Assembly (NCBI GenBank): GCA_017882465.1
Contig: JADGPN010000008.1
Span: 1-38,121, forward strand
DNA length: 38,121 nucleotides
Direction: 5' to 3'
From: Solirubrobacteraceae bacterium
GTDB lineage: Bacteria > Actinomycetota > Thermoleophilia > Solirubrobacterales > Solirubrobacteraceae
Made by a program: the position numbers and the translations under genes. Positions within the stretch are counted from its first letter, which is position 1; each line of letters begins with the position of its first letter. Shown here piece after piece: positions 23,184 to 31,170 of the stretch. The notes beneath the pieces are model-generated. The model made no database searches. It saw nothing but the letters and a program-made list of their open reading frames with translations, and was not told the origin of the DNA.

Positions 23184-23306
23184 CGAGCGGTTCCACAGGA
23201 CGGCGTACGCGCGGTCCGCTGATGCGCCTCTATGTATACAAAGCTGGCGAGCGCGGCACTTGTCCACCATCCAAGTAGCTTTTACATCTATCTTTCCAAG
23301 GCTGCC

Positions 23307-23861
23307 ATGAGAAACGAACCGCAAGCTCGGCCCCAGCTGCGCCTCGTCGCAGAGCCGCTCGACCGGCCCCAAGACCGGGCGTGGTTCTGCGGACACTGCG
23401 CGGCGCCGGCACCCGAGCCGACGGCGCCCACGGCCCGGGTGTGCCCCGGGTGCGGTTTCGGCGTCCTGCTCGCGGCACGCGTGGACGTCGTGCCCGGCCG
23501 GTGCGACGCGTACATGGTGATCGACTCCTCGCTGCTCGTTCAGGTGCTCTCGCGCGGCGCCGAGAACCTGCTCGCGGTGCCCGAGGAACTCGCCATCAAT
23601 CGGTCCTTCGCCGAGCTGCTCGCCCCGGCGGATGCCGAAGCCAAGGGCAGCGGCCAGCTGGCCAGCGCGATTGCCGCCGCGGCCGCGGACGACGAGGTCA
23701 GCTTCCACGTGCTGGTACGGCCCTGGAACGTGTTCGGCGTCCGGATGCGCGCGAAGGTTGCGCCGTGCGGGCCGCCCCGCGCCGCTCTGATCGTGCTCGA
23801 GCCGGCGAACGCCCTGCGGGCTGTGCCCGACGCCCGGGGCCCGCAGCGCGACAAGCGCTGA
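23307..23861 (+). CDS. PAS-like domain protein with N-terminal zinc ribbon
   Basis: The 184-residue protein starts with a short basic lead and a zinc ribbon (WFCGHC, then VCPGCGFGVLL; two CxxC pairs). A PAS-like domain follows (about 70-175), with MVIDSSLLVQVLSRGAENLL, SFAELLAPADAEAKG and a final strand AALIVLEPAN. I recognise the pattern as one found in Thermoleophilia-type actinobacteria, but its function is unknown; it may sense a ligand or redox state and bind a partner through the ribbon. The start at 23307 follows CCAAGG with 6-bp spacing. An in-frame ATG at 23232 would add 25 residues of non-family sequence. The upstream stretch 23231-23306 is AT-rich compared with the region and probably holds the promoter. 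Confidence 0.72.
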   Translation: MRNEPQARPQLRLVAEPLDRPQDRAWFCGHCAAPAPEPTAPTARVCPGCGFGVLLAARVDVVPGRCDAYMVIDSSLLVQVLSRGAENLLAVPEELAINRSFAELLAPADAEAKGSGQLASAIAAAAADDEVSFHVLVRPWNVFGVRMRAKVAPCGPPRAALIVLEPANALRAVPDARGPQRDKR

Positions 23862-23953
23862 AACATCCGTCCAGGCTCGACTAGGACGCTCCTGCACGGG
23901 GTAGGCATCTGGCGACGCGAATCGATCGTCGATCGCGCTGCCAAGGAGGCCAA

Positions 23954-24130
23954 ATGGTTGCAATCATCATCCTGCTGTTGATCGTGGCGCTGTTCGGCGG
24001 TCTGGGATTCGCCGCCCACTTCCTGTGGTTCGTGCTGATCGCCGCACTCGTCCTGTGGGTGATCGGCTTCTTTGTCGGGGGTGTCGATGCCGGCGTCGGC
24101 GGTCGTCGTCGCTGGTACGGACGCTGGTAG
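23954..24130 (+). CDS. Small hydrophobic membrane protein (58 residues)
   Basis: This short gene has a strong ribosome site (AAGGAGG, 23943-23949) 4 bases before its ATG. The product is two hydrophobic stretches (MVAIIILLLIVALFGGLGFA and FLWFVLIAALVLWVIGFFVG) followed by a basic, aromatic tail GGRRRWYGRW. It resembles small hydrophobic proteins that are widespread in actinobacteria and of unknown function, sometimes linked to stress. It lies alone between the PAS protein and the serS terminator region. Confidence 0.85.
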   Translation: MVAIIILLLIVALFGGLGFAAHFLWFVLIAALVLWVIGFFVGGVDAGVGGRRRWYGRW

Positions 24131-24166
24131 ACGCCGCGTCACGGGTCTGGTGAGCGGCCAGGCATC

Positions 24167-24190
24167 GGGTCGCCCCGCGCGGGGCGACCC
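24167..24190. terminator. Perfect hairpin between the small membrane protein gene and serS
   Basis: GGGTCGCCCC (24167-24176) and GGGGCGACCC (24181-24190) form a perfect 10-bp stem around GCGC. It sits directly beside the serS stop codon (24193-24191, minus strand) and 37 bp after the small gene's stop, so it can act on both convergent units. No T-tract follows on either side. Confidence 0.75.
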
Positions 24191-25465
24191 TCAGCCGGTG
24201 GCGGCCAGCTGTGGCGGCGCGCCGGCGCGGACCAGCGCCTCGGGCAGCCGCACGCTGCCGTCGTCGCGCTGTCCGTTCTCGAGCAGGGCGATGATCGTCC
24301 GGCCCACCGCGACCGCGGTCCCATTCAGCGTGTACAGGTGGGCCGGCTTGCCGTCCGCGCCGCGATAGCGGATGTCCAGGCGCCGGGACTGGTAATCGGT
24401 GGTGTTCGAACACGAGGTCAGCTCGCGGAAGCGAGCCTGTCCCGGCAGCCACGCCTCGAGGTCGTACTTCATGGCCGCCGAGGCCCCCAGGTCGCCGACC
24501 GCAATCCCGACCACGCGGTACGGGATCTCGAGCTCTTGCAGGATCGACTCCTCGATCGCCAGCAGCCGCTCGTGCTCGCCGGCAGCGTCCTCAGGGGCGA
24601 CGAAGCTGAACATCTCGACCTTGTCGAACTGATGCACGCGGAAGATGCCGCGGGTGTCCTTGCCCGCCGCCCCGGCCTCGCGACGGAAGCAGCTCGAGAA
24701 GCCGGCGTAGCGGCGCGGCAACTCGTTCCCGGCGAGGATCTCCTCGCGATGCAGGGAGGCGAGCGCGACCTCGGAGGTGCCCACCAGGTACAGATCGTCA
24801 TCGGGTAGGTAGTAGATCTGCTGCTCGGTATCGGGAAGGAAGCCGGTGCCGTACAGGGCATGCTCACGGACGAGCACCGGCGGGATCACGGGCTCGAACC
24901 CCTCGCCGCGCAGCTTCTCGAGCGCGTAACGGACGAGGGCGAGCTCCAGCATCACGAGGTCACCGCGCAGGAATGCGAATCGCGATCCGGACATGCGGGC
25001 AGCGCGCTCGATGTCGATCCGCGGGCCCGCGAGCTCGAGGTGATCGCGGCCGGTCCTCCCCGACTCGCCGACCTCACGCAGCACTGTGTCCTCATCAGGA
25101 GCGTCCGCGGCCGGGAGGTTGGGCAGCGAGGCGAGCTCGGCGTCGAGCTGGGCGCGCACCGAGGCCTCCTGGTCGCTCAGCTCGCGTCCCCTCGCCGCCA
25201 GGGCGGCGAGTTGCTCGCGCTCCTCCGGGGTGGGAGCCCCCTTGCGCCCCCGGCTAGCGCGGTTCTGCTCGGCCCGCAGCTCCTCGAGCTCGGCGGTGAG
25301 TGCGCGCCAGCTCTCGTCCAGAGCCAGCACCCGGTCGACCTGATCCGCCACGTCGGACCCCCTGCGCGCCAGCGCGGCGCGCACGGCAGCCGGGTCGCGA
25401 CGGATCAGCTTGATATCGAGAACAGGCGCCCTCGCTGGTGTTGAGAGTTGGAAGTCCGGTGGCAC
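24191..25465 (-). CDS. serS: Serine--tRNA ligase
   Basis: Class II seryl-tRNA synthetase charges tRNA-Ser with serine in the cytoplasm. The 424-residue protein has the N-terminal tRNA-binding coiled coil (about 40-115), then GTSEVALASLHREE and motif 2 (GFSSCFRREAG, with KDTRGIFRVHQFDKVEMFSF). The serine and ATP site (ELTSCSNTTDYQSRRLDIRY) and motif 3 (LNGTAVAVGRTIIALLENGQ) follow. The start is odd. Family members begin at MLDIKLIR, but here the codon before LDIKLIR is GTT (Val15), so the nearest standard start is the GTG at 25465, giving 14 extra residues. No ribosome site precedes that GTG, and its last base lies in a long-range inverted repeat. A GAGGG lies just before the GTT. Confidence 0.95.
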   Translation of the reverse strand: MPPDFQLSTPARAPVLDIKLIRRDPAAVRAALARRGSDVADQVDRVLALDESWRALTAELEELRAEQNRASRGRKGAPTPEEREQLAALAARGRELSDQEASVRAQLDAELASLPNLPAADAPDEDTVLREVGESGRTGRDHLELAGPRIDIERAARMSGSRFAFLRGDLVMLELALVRYALEKLRGEGFEPVIPPVLVREHALYGTGFLPDTEQQIYYLPDDDLYLVGTSEVALASLHREEILAGNELPRRYAGFSSCFRREAGAAGKDTRGIFRVHQFDKVEMFSFVAPEDAAGEHERLLAIEESILQELEIPYRVVGIAVGDLGASAAMKYDLEAWLPGQARFRELTSCSNTTDYQSRRLDIRYRGADGKPAHLYTLNGTAVAVGRTIIALLENGQRDDGSVRLPEALVRAGAPPQLAATG

Positions 25466-25563
25466 AGAGAGGGGTCACCGAGCGCGGCCGAAACAGGCGA
25501 GGCAGGATGCCGAGCCGGCCGCAAGCTCGAGCACTCGAATGCCGACGGACTTCCGACTCCCGA
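25441..25563. repeat. Long-range inverted repeat over the serS start
   Basis: The arms 25441-25463 and 25541-25563 are inverted copies matching at 18 of 23 positions, with an uninterrupted core GGAAGTCCG / CGGACTTCC. They are separated by 77 bp. On the serS transcript the 3' arm covers the start codon and the first codons, so the structure could mask the start. No T-box signature is seen. Confidence 0.55.
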
Positions 25564-25565
25564 CA

Positions 25566-26132
25566 CTAGCGATGCTTGGGCTTCGCGGACTTGCGGTGGG
25601 CCGCCGCGCCGATGGCCGCGGCCGTGACGGCCGGGGTGGGCGGGGAACCGGTGGACGCGGCGGTGCTCGCCGTGGCGTGGGCGAGCGCTACGGCGGCCGG
25701 CAACGTGCCGATCGGCTGTGCGATGCAGGGGGTGACGCCAGGCTGCTTCGGCGCCTGGCGCCCGGCGTACTTGGCGACGAACTGCGCCACCGCGATCGCA
25801 TCCTGGCCCACGACGATGTTCTGGGGCATGATCGCGCCGGAGAAGCCGCCGTTCTGGATCGCGTACAGCACACGGTCGATCGGGCGCTCGCAACGCTGGT
25901 CGAAACTCGGCCCGTTCGTGATCTCACGCGTGCGGGCGTTGGACGCGGACCCGTGTGTGCCGGCATAGGAGAGCGTGTGGCAGCCTGCGCATCGCTGGGA
26001 GAAGAGCACCGCACCCGAGTGCGTCGGATCCGAGGACGGGACGCTGATCTTCTCGGTTCCACAGGCGGCAGCGAGCGCCGCGACTGCGATCGTGGCACCC
26101 GATAGGAGGAGAACCCTGATCGGCCGGTTCAT
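25566..26132 (-). CDS. Cytochrome c lipoprotein
   Basis: The 188-residue protein begins with a lipoprotein signal (MNRPIRVLLLSGATIAVAAL, then lipobox LAAAC, Cys about 24), so it should be anchored outside the membrane. One heme site, CAGCH (in FSQRCAGCHTLSYAG), lies about 25 residues into the mature part. Met in SGAIMPQNIVV is the probable sixth ligand. The fold is class I cytochrome c, about 90 residues, followed by an Ala/Thr/Pro-rich low-complexity tail ending in basic residues. It would carry electrons at the membrane surface. It is divergent from the cupredoxin-like lipoprotein with only 34 bp between, so the two are probably co-regulated. An upstream ATG at 26147 would add five residues. 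Confidence 0.88.
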   Translation of the reverse strand: MNRPIRVLLLSGATIAVAALAAACGTEKISVPSSDPTHSGAVLFSQRCAGCHTLSYAGTHGSASNARTREITNGPSFDQRCERPIDRVLYAIQNGGFSGAIMPQNIVVGQDAIAVAQFVAKYAGRQAPKQPGVTPCIAQPIGTLPAAVALAHATASTAASTGSPPTPAVTAAAIGAAAHRKSAKPKHR

Positions 26133-26166
26133 GCGGGCGGAGATCATACGGAAGAATCGATGCTCG

Positions 26167-26541
26167 ATGTCTGACACGCGTCTCTCCACGCTCCGGCTCG
26201 CCGCTGCGGCGGCCATGCTCGCGTGCGTGGCCGCCTGCGGCCACACCGCGGCGGTGGGCCCACACCGTGCTCTGCGCGTGTCCCTCAGCGAGTACCGGAT
26301 CAACCCCCAGAACGTCCACGCACCGGCGGGATTGCTGAACATCATCGTCCACAACTACGGGCGGCGCACCCACAACCTGGTGCTCACGCTGGACGGTCAG
26401 GCCGAGATCTCGACCAAGCCGCTGTGGCCCGGGACGTCGGAGCAGGTCGTGGTCGTGCTCTCCCCCGGCACCTACGAGATGGCCTCGACGATCCTCGACG
26501 ACGAGGCGCTGGGTCAGTCCGGAACGCTCGTGGTCAGGTGA
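26167..26541 (+). CDS. Cupredoxin-like lipoprotein
   Basis: The 124-residue protein has a lipoprotein signal (LRLAAAAAMLACVAAC, lipidated Cys about 24) and a beta-sandwich resembling cupredoxins: VSLSEYRINPQNVHAPAG, LNIIVHNYGRRTHNLVL, LSPGTYEM and GTLVVR. Typical type 1 copper sites need Cys, two His and Met. Here the mature part has His in the THNL segment but no cysteine in the late loop, so copper binding is doubtful. It may be a copper-free relative or a copper chaperone type. It is divergent from the cytochrome c gene, which supports a role at the outer face of the membrane in respiration. Confidence 0.8.
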   Translation: MSDTRLSTLRLAAAAAMLACVAACGHTAAVGPHRALRVSLSEYRINPQNVHAPAGLLNIIVHNYGRRTHNLVLTLDGQAEISTKPLWPGTSEQVVVVLSPGTYEMASTILDDEALGQSGTLVVR

Positions 26542-26745
26542 AGGCGAGGCAGGATCCGGCGCCTGGGCGGCGAACTGACTGGTCCATCCCGGCGCCGGCC
26601 ATGAGCGACGTTCGCCCGCACCTTCAGTGACGCGATCGTCCTTCCCACGGCGGCAACCAAGGAGGCCGGCGCCGGGGTCTCCTGATCATTGGTCGCGCCG
26701 GCGGCGGTCCGAGGCCCAGGGCGGTGCGCCGGTATAACGGGGTCG

Positions 26746-27228
26746 ATGGGCGCCCACCCCGATCCGGAGCTGTTCCGTGACGTGTTCGGCCATTTCGCCA
26801 CCGGCGTGGCCGTGATCACGAGCGCCGGGCCGTCGGGCGCCGGCGGGATGACGGCGAACGCGATCTGCTCACTGTCGCTCGACCCGCTGCTCGCTCTGGT
26901 GTGCTTCGAGAACCGCGCCCGGACGCTCCCGATCGTGCGTGACGCGGGTCGATTCGGGATCAACGTGCTGAGCGCCGCGCAGGAGCGCCTGGCCGGAGTC
27001 TTCGCCTCCAAGCTGCCGGAGTCCGAGAAGCTCGAGGGCGTCGCGCACCGCATCGAGCAGGACGTTCCGATCATCGAGGGCTCGATCGCCTGGGCGGCCT
27101 GCGAGCTCCGCGAGCTGATTCCCGGCGGCGACCACACGATCGGGATCGGCAAGGTCGTAGCGCTGGGACTGGGCGGAGGCGAACCGCTGCTCTGGTACCG
27201 GGGGCAGTATCGGGCGCTGCCGGGTTAG
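26746..27228 (+). CDS. Flavin reductase family protein
   Basis: The 160-residue protein has the FMN-binding split-barrel fold of flavin reductases: LFRDVFGHFATGVAVITSAG, GGMTANAICSLSLDPLLALV, FGINVLSAAQERLAGVFAS and a final DHTIGIGKVVALG, then LLWYRGQYR. Such enzymes supply reduced flavin to partner monooxygenases using NAD(P)H. No partner oxygenase lies beside it; the monooxygenase at 14550 carries its own NADPH motif and would not need it. The start at 26746 fits the family. The 204 bp before it show no gene or clear signal. Confidence 0.9.
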   Translation: MGAHPDPELFRDVFGHFATGVAVITSAGPSGAGGMTANAICSLSLDPLLALVCFENRARTLPIVRDAGRFGINVLSAAQERLAGVFASKLPESEKLEGVAHRIEQDVPIIEGSIAWAACELRELIPGGDHTIGIGKVVALGLGGGEPLLWYRGQYRALPG

Positions 27229-27233
27229 CGTCG

Positions 27234-27674
27234 CTACGACGTGCCGGCCGCCCGCGCCAGCAGGACCACGATGACCAGCGCCGCGAGCGTCATCACGCCG
27301 GTCTCGCGCTGAACGATCGCGGCCACGACCCCGCGCTGCTCGTCCTCCGGCAGCTCACCCACCTCGGCCGCCGATTCGAAGCCGCGAGCGTCGAGGATCG
27401 TCTCGGCCGAGGAGATCCGCAGCTGCTCGCCGATGAACGAGACCGCGAGCGGGAGCAGTCCGTACACCACGTGGAGGCTGGGGGGCTTGTTCCCGAGCAG
27501 CACGAGCACAGCGCCGAGCGCTGCCTGGACCACGAGGCTGGCCTGCGCGACCCTGAGCAGGCGCCAGAACCAGAGGTGGGCCGAGGACCGCCACCAGCAC
27601 CAGGCGCCGAACAGGCAGGCAGCGGTGTTGAGCGTGATCGTGAGCACGCCGAAGGCGATATGGACGTCCTTCAC
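27234..27674 (-). CDS. Conserved membrane protein of unknown function
   Basis: I cannot name this 146-residue protein. It has about four membrane helices (about 5-27, 37-60, 66-84 and 125-143). A soluble acidic loop between the third and fourth (DARGFESAAEVGELPEDEQR) separates them. The order and the short conserved-looking N-terminus (MKDVHIAFGVLTITLNTAAC) suggest a small integral membrane protein. It is divergent from the nuo operon with 96 bp between and converges on the flavin reductase gene (5-bp gap). Shared control with nuo is possible. Confidence 0.7.
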   Translation of the reverse strand: MKDVHIAFGVLTITLNTAACLFGAWCWWRSSAHLWFWRLLRVAQASLVVQAALGAVLVLLGNKPPSLHVVYGLLPLAVSFIGEQLRISSAETILDARGFESAAEVGELPEDEQRGVVAAIVQRETGVMTLAALVIVVLLARAAGTS

Positions 27675-27720
27675 GGCCTACCGCCGGGACGATTTGGGAG
27701 ATAGCCGCATTCCGCACTAA

Positions 27721-27761
27721 GTAACACCTTGTTACAAGCTCCTTTGCCACGGTGATATAAC
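27721..27761 (+). promoter_or_regulatory. Probable nuo promoter with an overlapping dyad
   Basis: A perfect dyad GTAACA-CCT-TGTTAC (27721-27735) overlaps a -35-like TTACAA (27732-27737). An 18-bp spacer leads to TATAAC (27756-27761). Transcription would start close to the nuoA GTG at 27771, giving a leaderless message; no Shine-Dalgarno sequence precedes that codon. The dyad would let a regulator block the -35. All of this is read from sequence only. Confidence 0.55.
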
Positions 27762-27770
27762 CGCACGGCT

Positions 27771-28130
27771 GTGCTTCGAACCTACCTGCCCGCGATCGTA
27801 TTCCTCGTACTCGGAGGGCTGGTCGGACTTCTGTTCGCGGTCCTCAACCTGCTGGTCGGGGTGCGCGGCCGCCCGAATCGCTCCAAGACGTCCCCCTACG
27901 AGTGCGGGCTGCCATCGGAGATCCAGCGCGGGTTCCGCTTCGGGATCAGCTTCTACCTGATCGCGATGCTGTTCATCCTGTTCGACATCGAGGTCATCTT
28001 CCTCTACCCGATCGCCGTGCAGCTGCGCGCCTTCGGCACATTCGCGATGACCGAGACGATCGTGTTCATCGTGTTGCTCGCGATCGCGTTCCTGTATGTG
28101 TGGCGCCGAGGTGCGCTGGAATGGAAGTGA
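27771..28130 (+). CDS. nuoA: NADH-quinone oxidoreductase subunit A
   Basis: The 119-residue membrane subunit of complex I has three helices (about 7-29, 62-84 and 90-112). The loop has the family motif SPYECG and the second helix begins with [10 protein letters not shown]. NuoA joins the membrane arm to the quinone site near NuoB, NuoD and NuoH. The start is a GTG at 27771 close to the predicted transcription start, so it is probably translated from a leaderless message. It is first in the nuo operon; nuoB begins inside its last codons. Confidence 0.96.
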   Translation: MLRTYLPAIVFLVLGGLVGLLFAVLNLLVGVRGRPNRSKTSPYECGLPSEIQRGFRFGISFYLIAMLFILFDIEVIFLYPIAVQLRAFGTFAMTETIVFIVLLAIAFLYVWRRGALEWK

Positions 28131-28789
28131 CACGCGAGCCGCTGCCCGGCGCCGGTGACTTCCGCGCCCGCCAGCTCCTGTCCCGCGACATGCTTCGCGG
28201 CGACCTCGAGGGCGAGGCGCTCGACCGCTACGTGGAGGAGCGCGTGATGACGACGACGCTCGACAAGGCGGTCGCCTGGGCGCGCGGGAACTCGTTCTAC
28301 CCGATGACGTTCGGACTTGCCTGCTGCGCGATCGAGATGATGTCGATCGTCGGGGCCCGCATGGACATCGCTCGGTTCGGCTTCGAGGCCTTCCGCGCCT
28401 CGCCGCGCCAGGCCGACCTGCTGATCCTCTCCGGCCGCGTGTCGATCAAGATGGCGCCGGTCATCCGCCGCATCTACGACCAGATGCTGGAGCCGAAGTG
28501 GGCGATCTCGATGGGCGCGTGCTGCTCGTCGATGGGCGTGTTCAACAACTACGCGCTGGTGCCGTCGGACAAGTTCATGCCCGTTGACGTCCATGTGCCG
28601 GGCTGCCCTCCGCGGCCCGAGGCGCTCGCGCACGGAATCCTCCGGCTGCGCGAGAAGGTGCTGGGCACCGAGAAGCAGGGCTGGCGCGAGCGCTACGACG
28701 CCGTCGGCACGGAGGAAGTGCTCACGAGCGGGGACACGGACGGGGTGCAGATCAACGTGTTCCAGCCGGGAGACACCGCCGGTGCCTGA
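28121..28789 (+). CDS. nuoB: NADH-quinone oxidoreductase subunit B
   Basis: The 222-residue peripheral subunit binds iron-sulfur cluster N2, the last electron carrier before quinone. The cysteines are in [21 protein letters not shown] and [11 protein letters not shown]. The N-terminal 45 residues (to [14 protein letters not shown]) are longer than in E. coli, and a C-terminal tail ([16 protein letters not shown]) extends past the core. The start at 28121 overlaps nuoA by 10 bp; a GTG at 28127 would give a 4-bp overlap and is also possible. Its stop overlaps nuoC by 8 bp. Confidence 0.96.
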   Translation: MEVTREPLPGAGDFRARQLLSRDMLRGDLEGEALDRYVEERVMTTTLDKAVAWARGNSFYPMTFGLACCAIEMMSIVGARMDIARFGFEAFRASPRQADLLILSGRVSIKMAPVIRRIYDQMLEPKWAISMGACCSSMGVFNNYALVPSDKFMPVDVHVPGCPPRPEALAHGILRLREKVLGTEKQGWRERYDAVGTEEVLTSGDTDGVQINVFQPGDTAGA

Positions 28790-29291
28790 CGCCACCGGGC
28801 TCGAGCTGACGGCACAGGAGCTCCGCGACGCCGATGCGGAGTCGATCCTTGGCACCGTCTTCCACCGCGGGCAGGCGACCCTGCTCGTCAATCCGAGCAG
28901 CGTCCACGGCGTGCTCGAGCGCCTGCAGTCCAAGGGCTACTCGTTCCTAGCCAGCCTGCACGGGTGCGATTACTACCCCGAGGAGCCGCGCCTGGGCGTG
29001 CTCTACGAGCTGCTCGACATGGACAGCGTCGACCGGATCACGGTCAAGGCCCGCGTTCACACCGACGCGCCGCGGCTCGCCTCGGTCGTCGACATGTTCC
29101 CCGGCGCCGACTTCCCCGAGCGCGAGGTGTTCGACATGTTCGGCGTCGTGTTCGACGGCCACCCGGACATGCGCCGGATCCTGATGCCCGAGGACTACGA
29201 GGGCCATCCTCAGCGCCGCGACTTCCCGATTGGCGGCGAGCCGGTGCTGTTCACCTACAACGAAGAGCGGTCCTACGGGAAGTGGCAATGA
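28782..29291 (+). CDS. nuoC: NADH-quinone oxidoreductase subunit C
   Basis: The 169-residue subunit of the complex I hydrophilic arm carries the NuoC signature [14 protein letters not shown], then [20 protein letters not shown]. It binds NuoD and helps form the quinone module; unlike in E. coli it is not fused to NuoD. The start is the GTG at 28782, inside the end of nuoB, since the frame before it lies within nuoB. Its TGA overlaps the nuoD ATG as ATGA. Confidence 0.94.
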   Translation: MPDATGLELTAQELRDADAESILGTVFHRGQATLLVNPSSVHGVLERLQSKGYSFLASLHGCDYYPEEPRLGVLYELLDMDSVDRITVKARVHTDAPRLASVVDMFPGADFPEREVFDMFGVVFDGHPDMRRILMPEDYEGHPQRRDFPIGGEPVLFTYNEERSYGKWQ

Positions 29292-30547
29292 CCAGCGGAT
29301 CGACCACAGGCTCCCCCTCCCCCGAGGACTATCGCAAGCGCGAGGAGTCGATCACGATCTCCTCCGAGCCGGTGGGCGAGACGCACGAGCTGCTGACGCT
29401 CAACATCGGGCCCCATCACCCCGCCACCCACGGTGTGCTGCGCCTGATCACCACGCTCGAGGGCGAGATCGTGCGCGACGTCCAGCCGATCATCGGCTAT
29501 GTCCACACCGGGATCGAGAAGACGGCCGAGGACAAGGCCTATTGGAAAGTGATCCCGGTCGTCGAGCGGATGGATTACCTCGGCTACTACTTCAACTCGA
29601 TGGCGTTCTGCGGCGCCGTCGAGACGCTGCTCGCTCTCGAGGTGCCGCCGCGCGCCCAGTATCTGCGCGTGATCCACCTCGAGCTCAACCGGATCATGTC
29701 CCATCTCGTGTGGCTCGGCACGAGCGCGCTCGACCTGGGCGCGATCTCGATGTTCTGGTACTGCTTCCGCGAGCGCGAGAAGATCCTCGACCTGTTCGAG
29801 ATGTCCTCGGGCCAGCGGATGCACACCCGCTACTTCCAGGTCGGCGGGGTGATGGAGGACATCCCGCGCGGGTTCGAGCCCAAGCTGCGCGCGTTCATCA
29901 AGGACATGCCGACGCGCGCCGACCAGTACGCGGACCTGCTGGAGAAGAACGAGATCGTCCTGCAGCGGCTTCGCGGCACCTGCCCGCTGGACCAGGAGAC
30001 GCTGCTGAAGCTGAGCGTCACGGGCCCGCTGCTGCGAGCCGCCGGGCACCCGTGGGACCTGCGCAAGGCGGCGCCGTATTCGAGCTATGACCACTTCAGC
30101 TTCCGGATCCCGGTCGGTACGGTGGGCGACAACTACGATCGCTACCGCGTCCGTCACGCCGAGATCTACGAGTCGGTGAAGATCATCGAGCAGGCGCTCG
30201 ACGGTCTCCCCGAGGGCCCGCACATCACCGACGACCGCAAGGTCGCGCTGCCCCCGCGACACGAGCTGGCGACCTCGATGGAGGCGTTGATCCACCACTT
30301 CAAGCTCGTGACCGAGGGCTTCCGGGTTCCCCCCGGCGAGGTCTATTACCCGATCGAGGGGCCGCGCGGCGAGCTCGGCTGCTTCGTGCGCTCCGACGGC
30401 TCGGCCAAGCCCGCCCGCGTGCACATGCGCGACCCCAGCTTCGTGAACCTGCAGGCCGCGGCGCCGATGGTCAAGGACTCCTACATCGCCGACCTGATTG
30501 CCACCCTGGCGATGATGGATCCGGTGCTCGGGGGCATCGACCGATGA
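29288..30547 (+). CDS. nuoD: NADH-quinone oxidoreductase subunit D
   Basis: The 419-residue 49-kDa-type subunit forms the quinone site with NuoB. It has GPHHPATHGVLRLIT near the start, then GYVHTGIEKTAEDK, ERMDYLGYYFNSM and the C-terminal GELGCFVRSDG. A 30-residue Ser/Thr-rich lead precedes the core. Related to NiFe-hydrogenase large subunits, it lacks the metal cysteines, as expected. It overlaps nuoC and nuoE by 4 bp each. Confidence 0.96.
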   Translation: MTSGSTTGSPSPEDYRKREESITISSEPVGETHELLTLNIGPHHPATHGVLRLITTLEGEIVRDVQPIIGYVHTGIEKTAEDKAYWKVIPVVERMDYLGYYFNSMAFCGAVETLLALEVPPRAQYLRVIHLELNRIMSHLVWLGTSALDLGAISMFWYCFREREKILDLFEMSSGQRMHTRYFQVGGVMEDIPRGFEPKLRAFIKDMPTRADQYADLLEKNEIVLQRLRGTCPLDQETLLKLSVTGPLLRAAGHPWDLRKAAPYSSYDHFSFRIPVGTVGDNYDRYRVRHAEIYESVKIIEQALDGLPEGPHITDDRKVALPPRHELATSMEALIHHFKLVTEGFRVPPGEVYYPIEGPRGELGCFVRSDGSAKPARVHMRDPSFVNLQAAAPMVKDSYIADLIATLAMMDPVLGGIDR

Positions 30548-31170
30548 GCGGCTACGACGTGCCCCGCTTCGGGCACGGCTCGCGGGTCCCGGGCTGGGAC
30601 CAGGCCGCGGATCTGACCAAGGATCCAGCCGTGATCCCGGACTCCGCAACGACCCTCGTGCCCGAGACGCTCCGGGCCGGGATCGAGGCCGCGATGGCAA
30701 AGTACCCCGAGCGCCGCTCGGCTGCCATCCCGGCGCTCCATCTCGCGCAGGAGCTGCACGGTTGGTGCTCCCCGGAGGCGATCGAGCAGGTGGCCTGCGT
30801 GATGCGATTGACTCCGGCCTATCTGATCTCGGTGGCGACCTTCTACGACATGCTCGAGACCCGTCCCAAGCCGCGCAACGACGTCTTCGTGTGCACCAAC
30901 ATCTCCTGCTCGCTGCTCGGCGCCGATGAGTTCTACGAGGCCATGGTGGCCGCCGCCGCCGAGGACCCTGACGTCGGGGTACGCTCGTTCGAGTGCCTGG
31001 GCGCCTGCGACATCGCGCCGATGGCGTCGGTCAACGGCGAGTACGTCGGGCCGCTCGAGACCGAGGACGCCGCGCAGATCATCGAAGACCTGCGGGCCGG
31101 CGGACCGGTCCTCGAAGCCAAGCAGCTGCGCTTCCGCCGCTCCGTGGACCCAGGGGCGGTCGGGCCATGA
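30544..31170 (+). CDS. nuoE: NADH-quinone oxidoreductase subunit E
   Basis: The 208-residue 24-kDa-type subunit has a thioredoxin-like fold holding [2Fe-2S] cluster N1a. Its four cysteines lie in FVCTNISCSLLG (C-x4-C) and CLGACDIAPM (C-x3-C). The helical N-terminal half includes AIPALHLAQELHGWCSPEAI. It forms the NADH module with NuoF. A roughly 40-residue N-terminal lead is longer than usual. ATGA overlaps join it to nuoD and nuoF. Confidence 0.95.
   Translation: MSGYDVPRFGHGSRVPGWDQAADLTKDPAVIPDSATTLVPETLRAGIEAAMAKYPERRSAAIPALHLAQELHGWCSPEAIEQVACVMRLTPAYLISVATFYDMLETRPKPRNDVFVCTNISCSLLGADEFYEAMVAAAAEDPDVGVRSFECLGACDIAPMASVNGEYVGPLETEDAAQIIEDLRAGGPVLEAKQLRFRRSVDPGAVGP

Noticed and set aside
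22131-23963. 610-codon open frame on the minus strand across the metallopeptidase and PAS genes
   Set aside because: It is antisense to recognised proteins, is rich in Arg, Gly, His and Pro, and has no family motif. Such frames are common in GC-rich DNA.
25466-25565. T-box or other riboswitch before serS
   Set aside because: No T-box core sequence or specifier loop could be found; only the inverted repeat is supported.
29273-30700. 475-codon open frame antisense to nuoD and nuoE
   Set aside because: The opposite strand is well-conserved complex I; the antisense text shows no domain.
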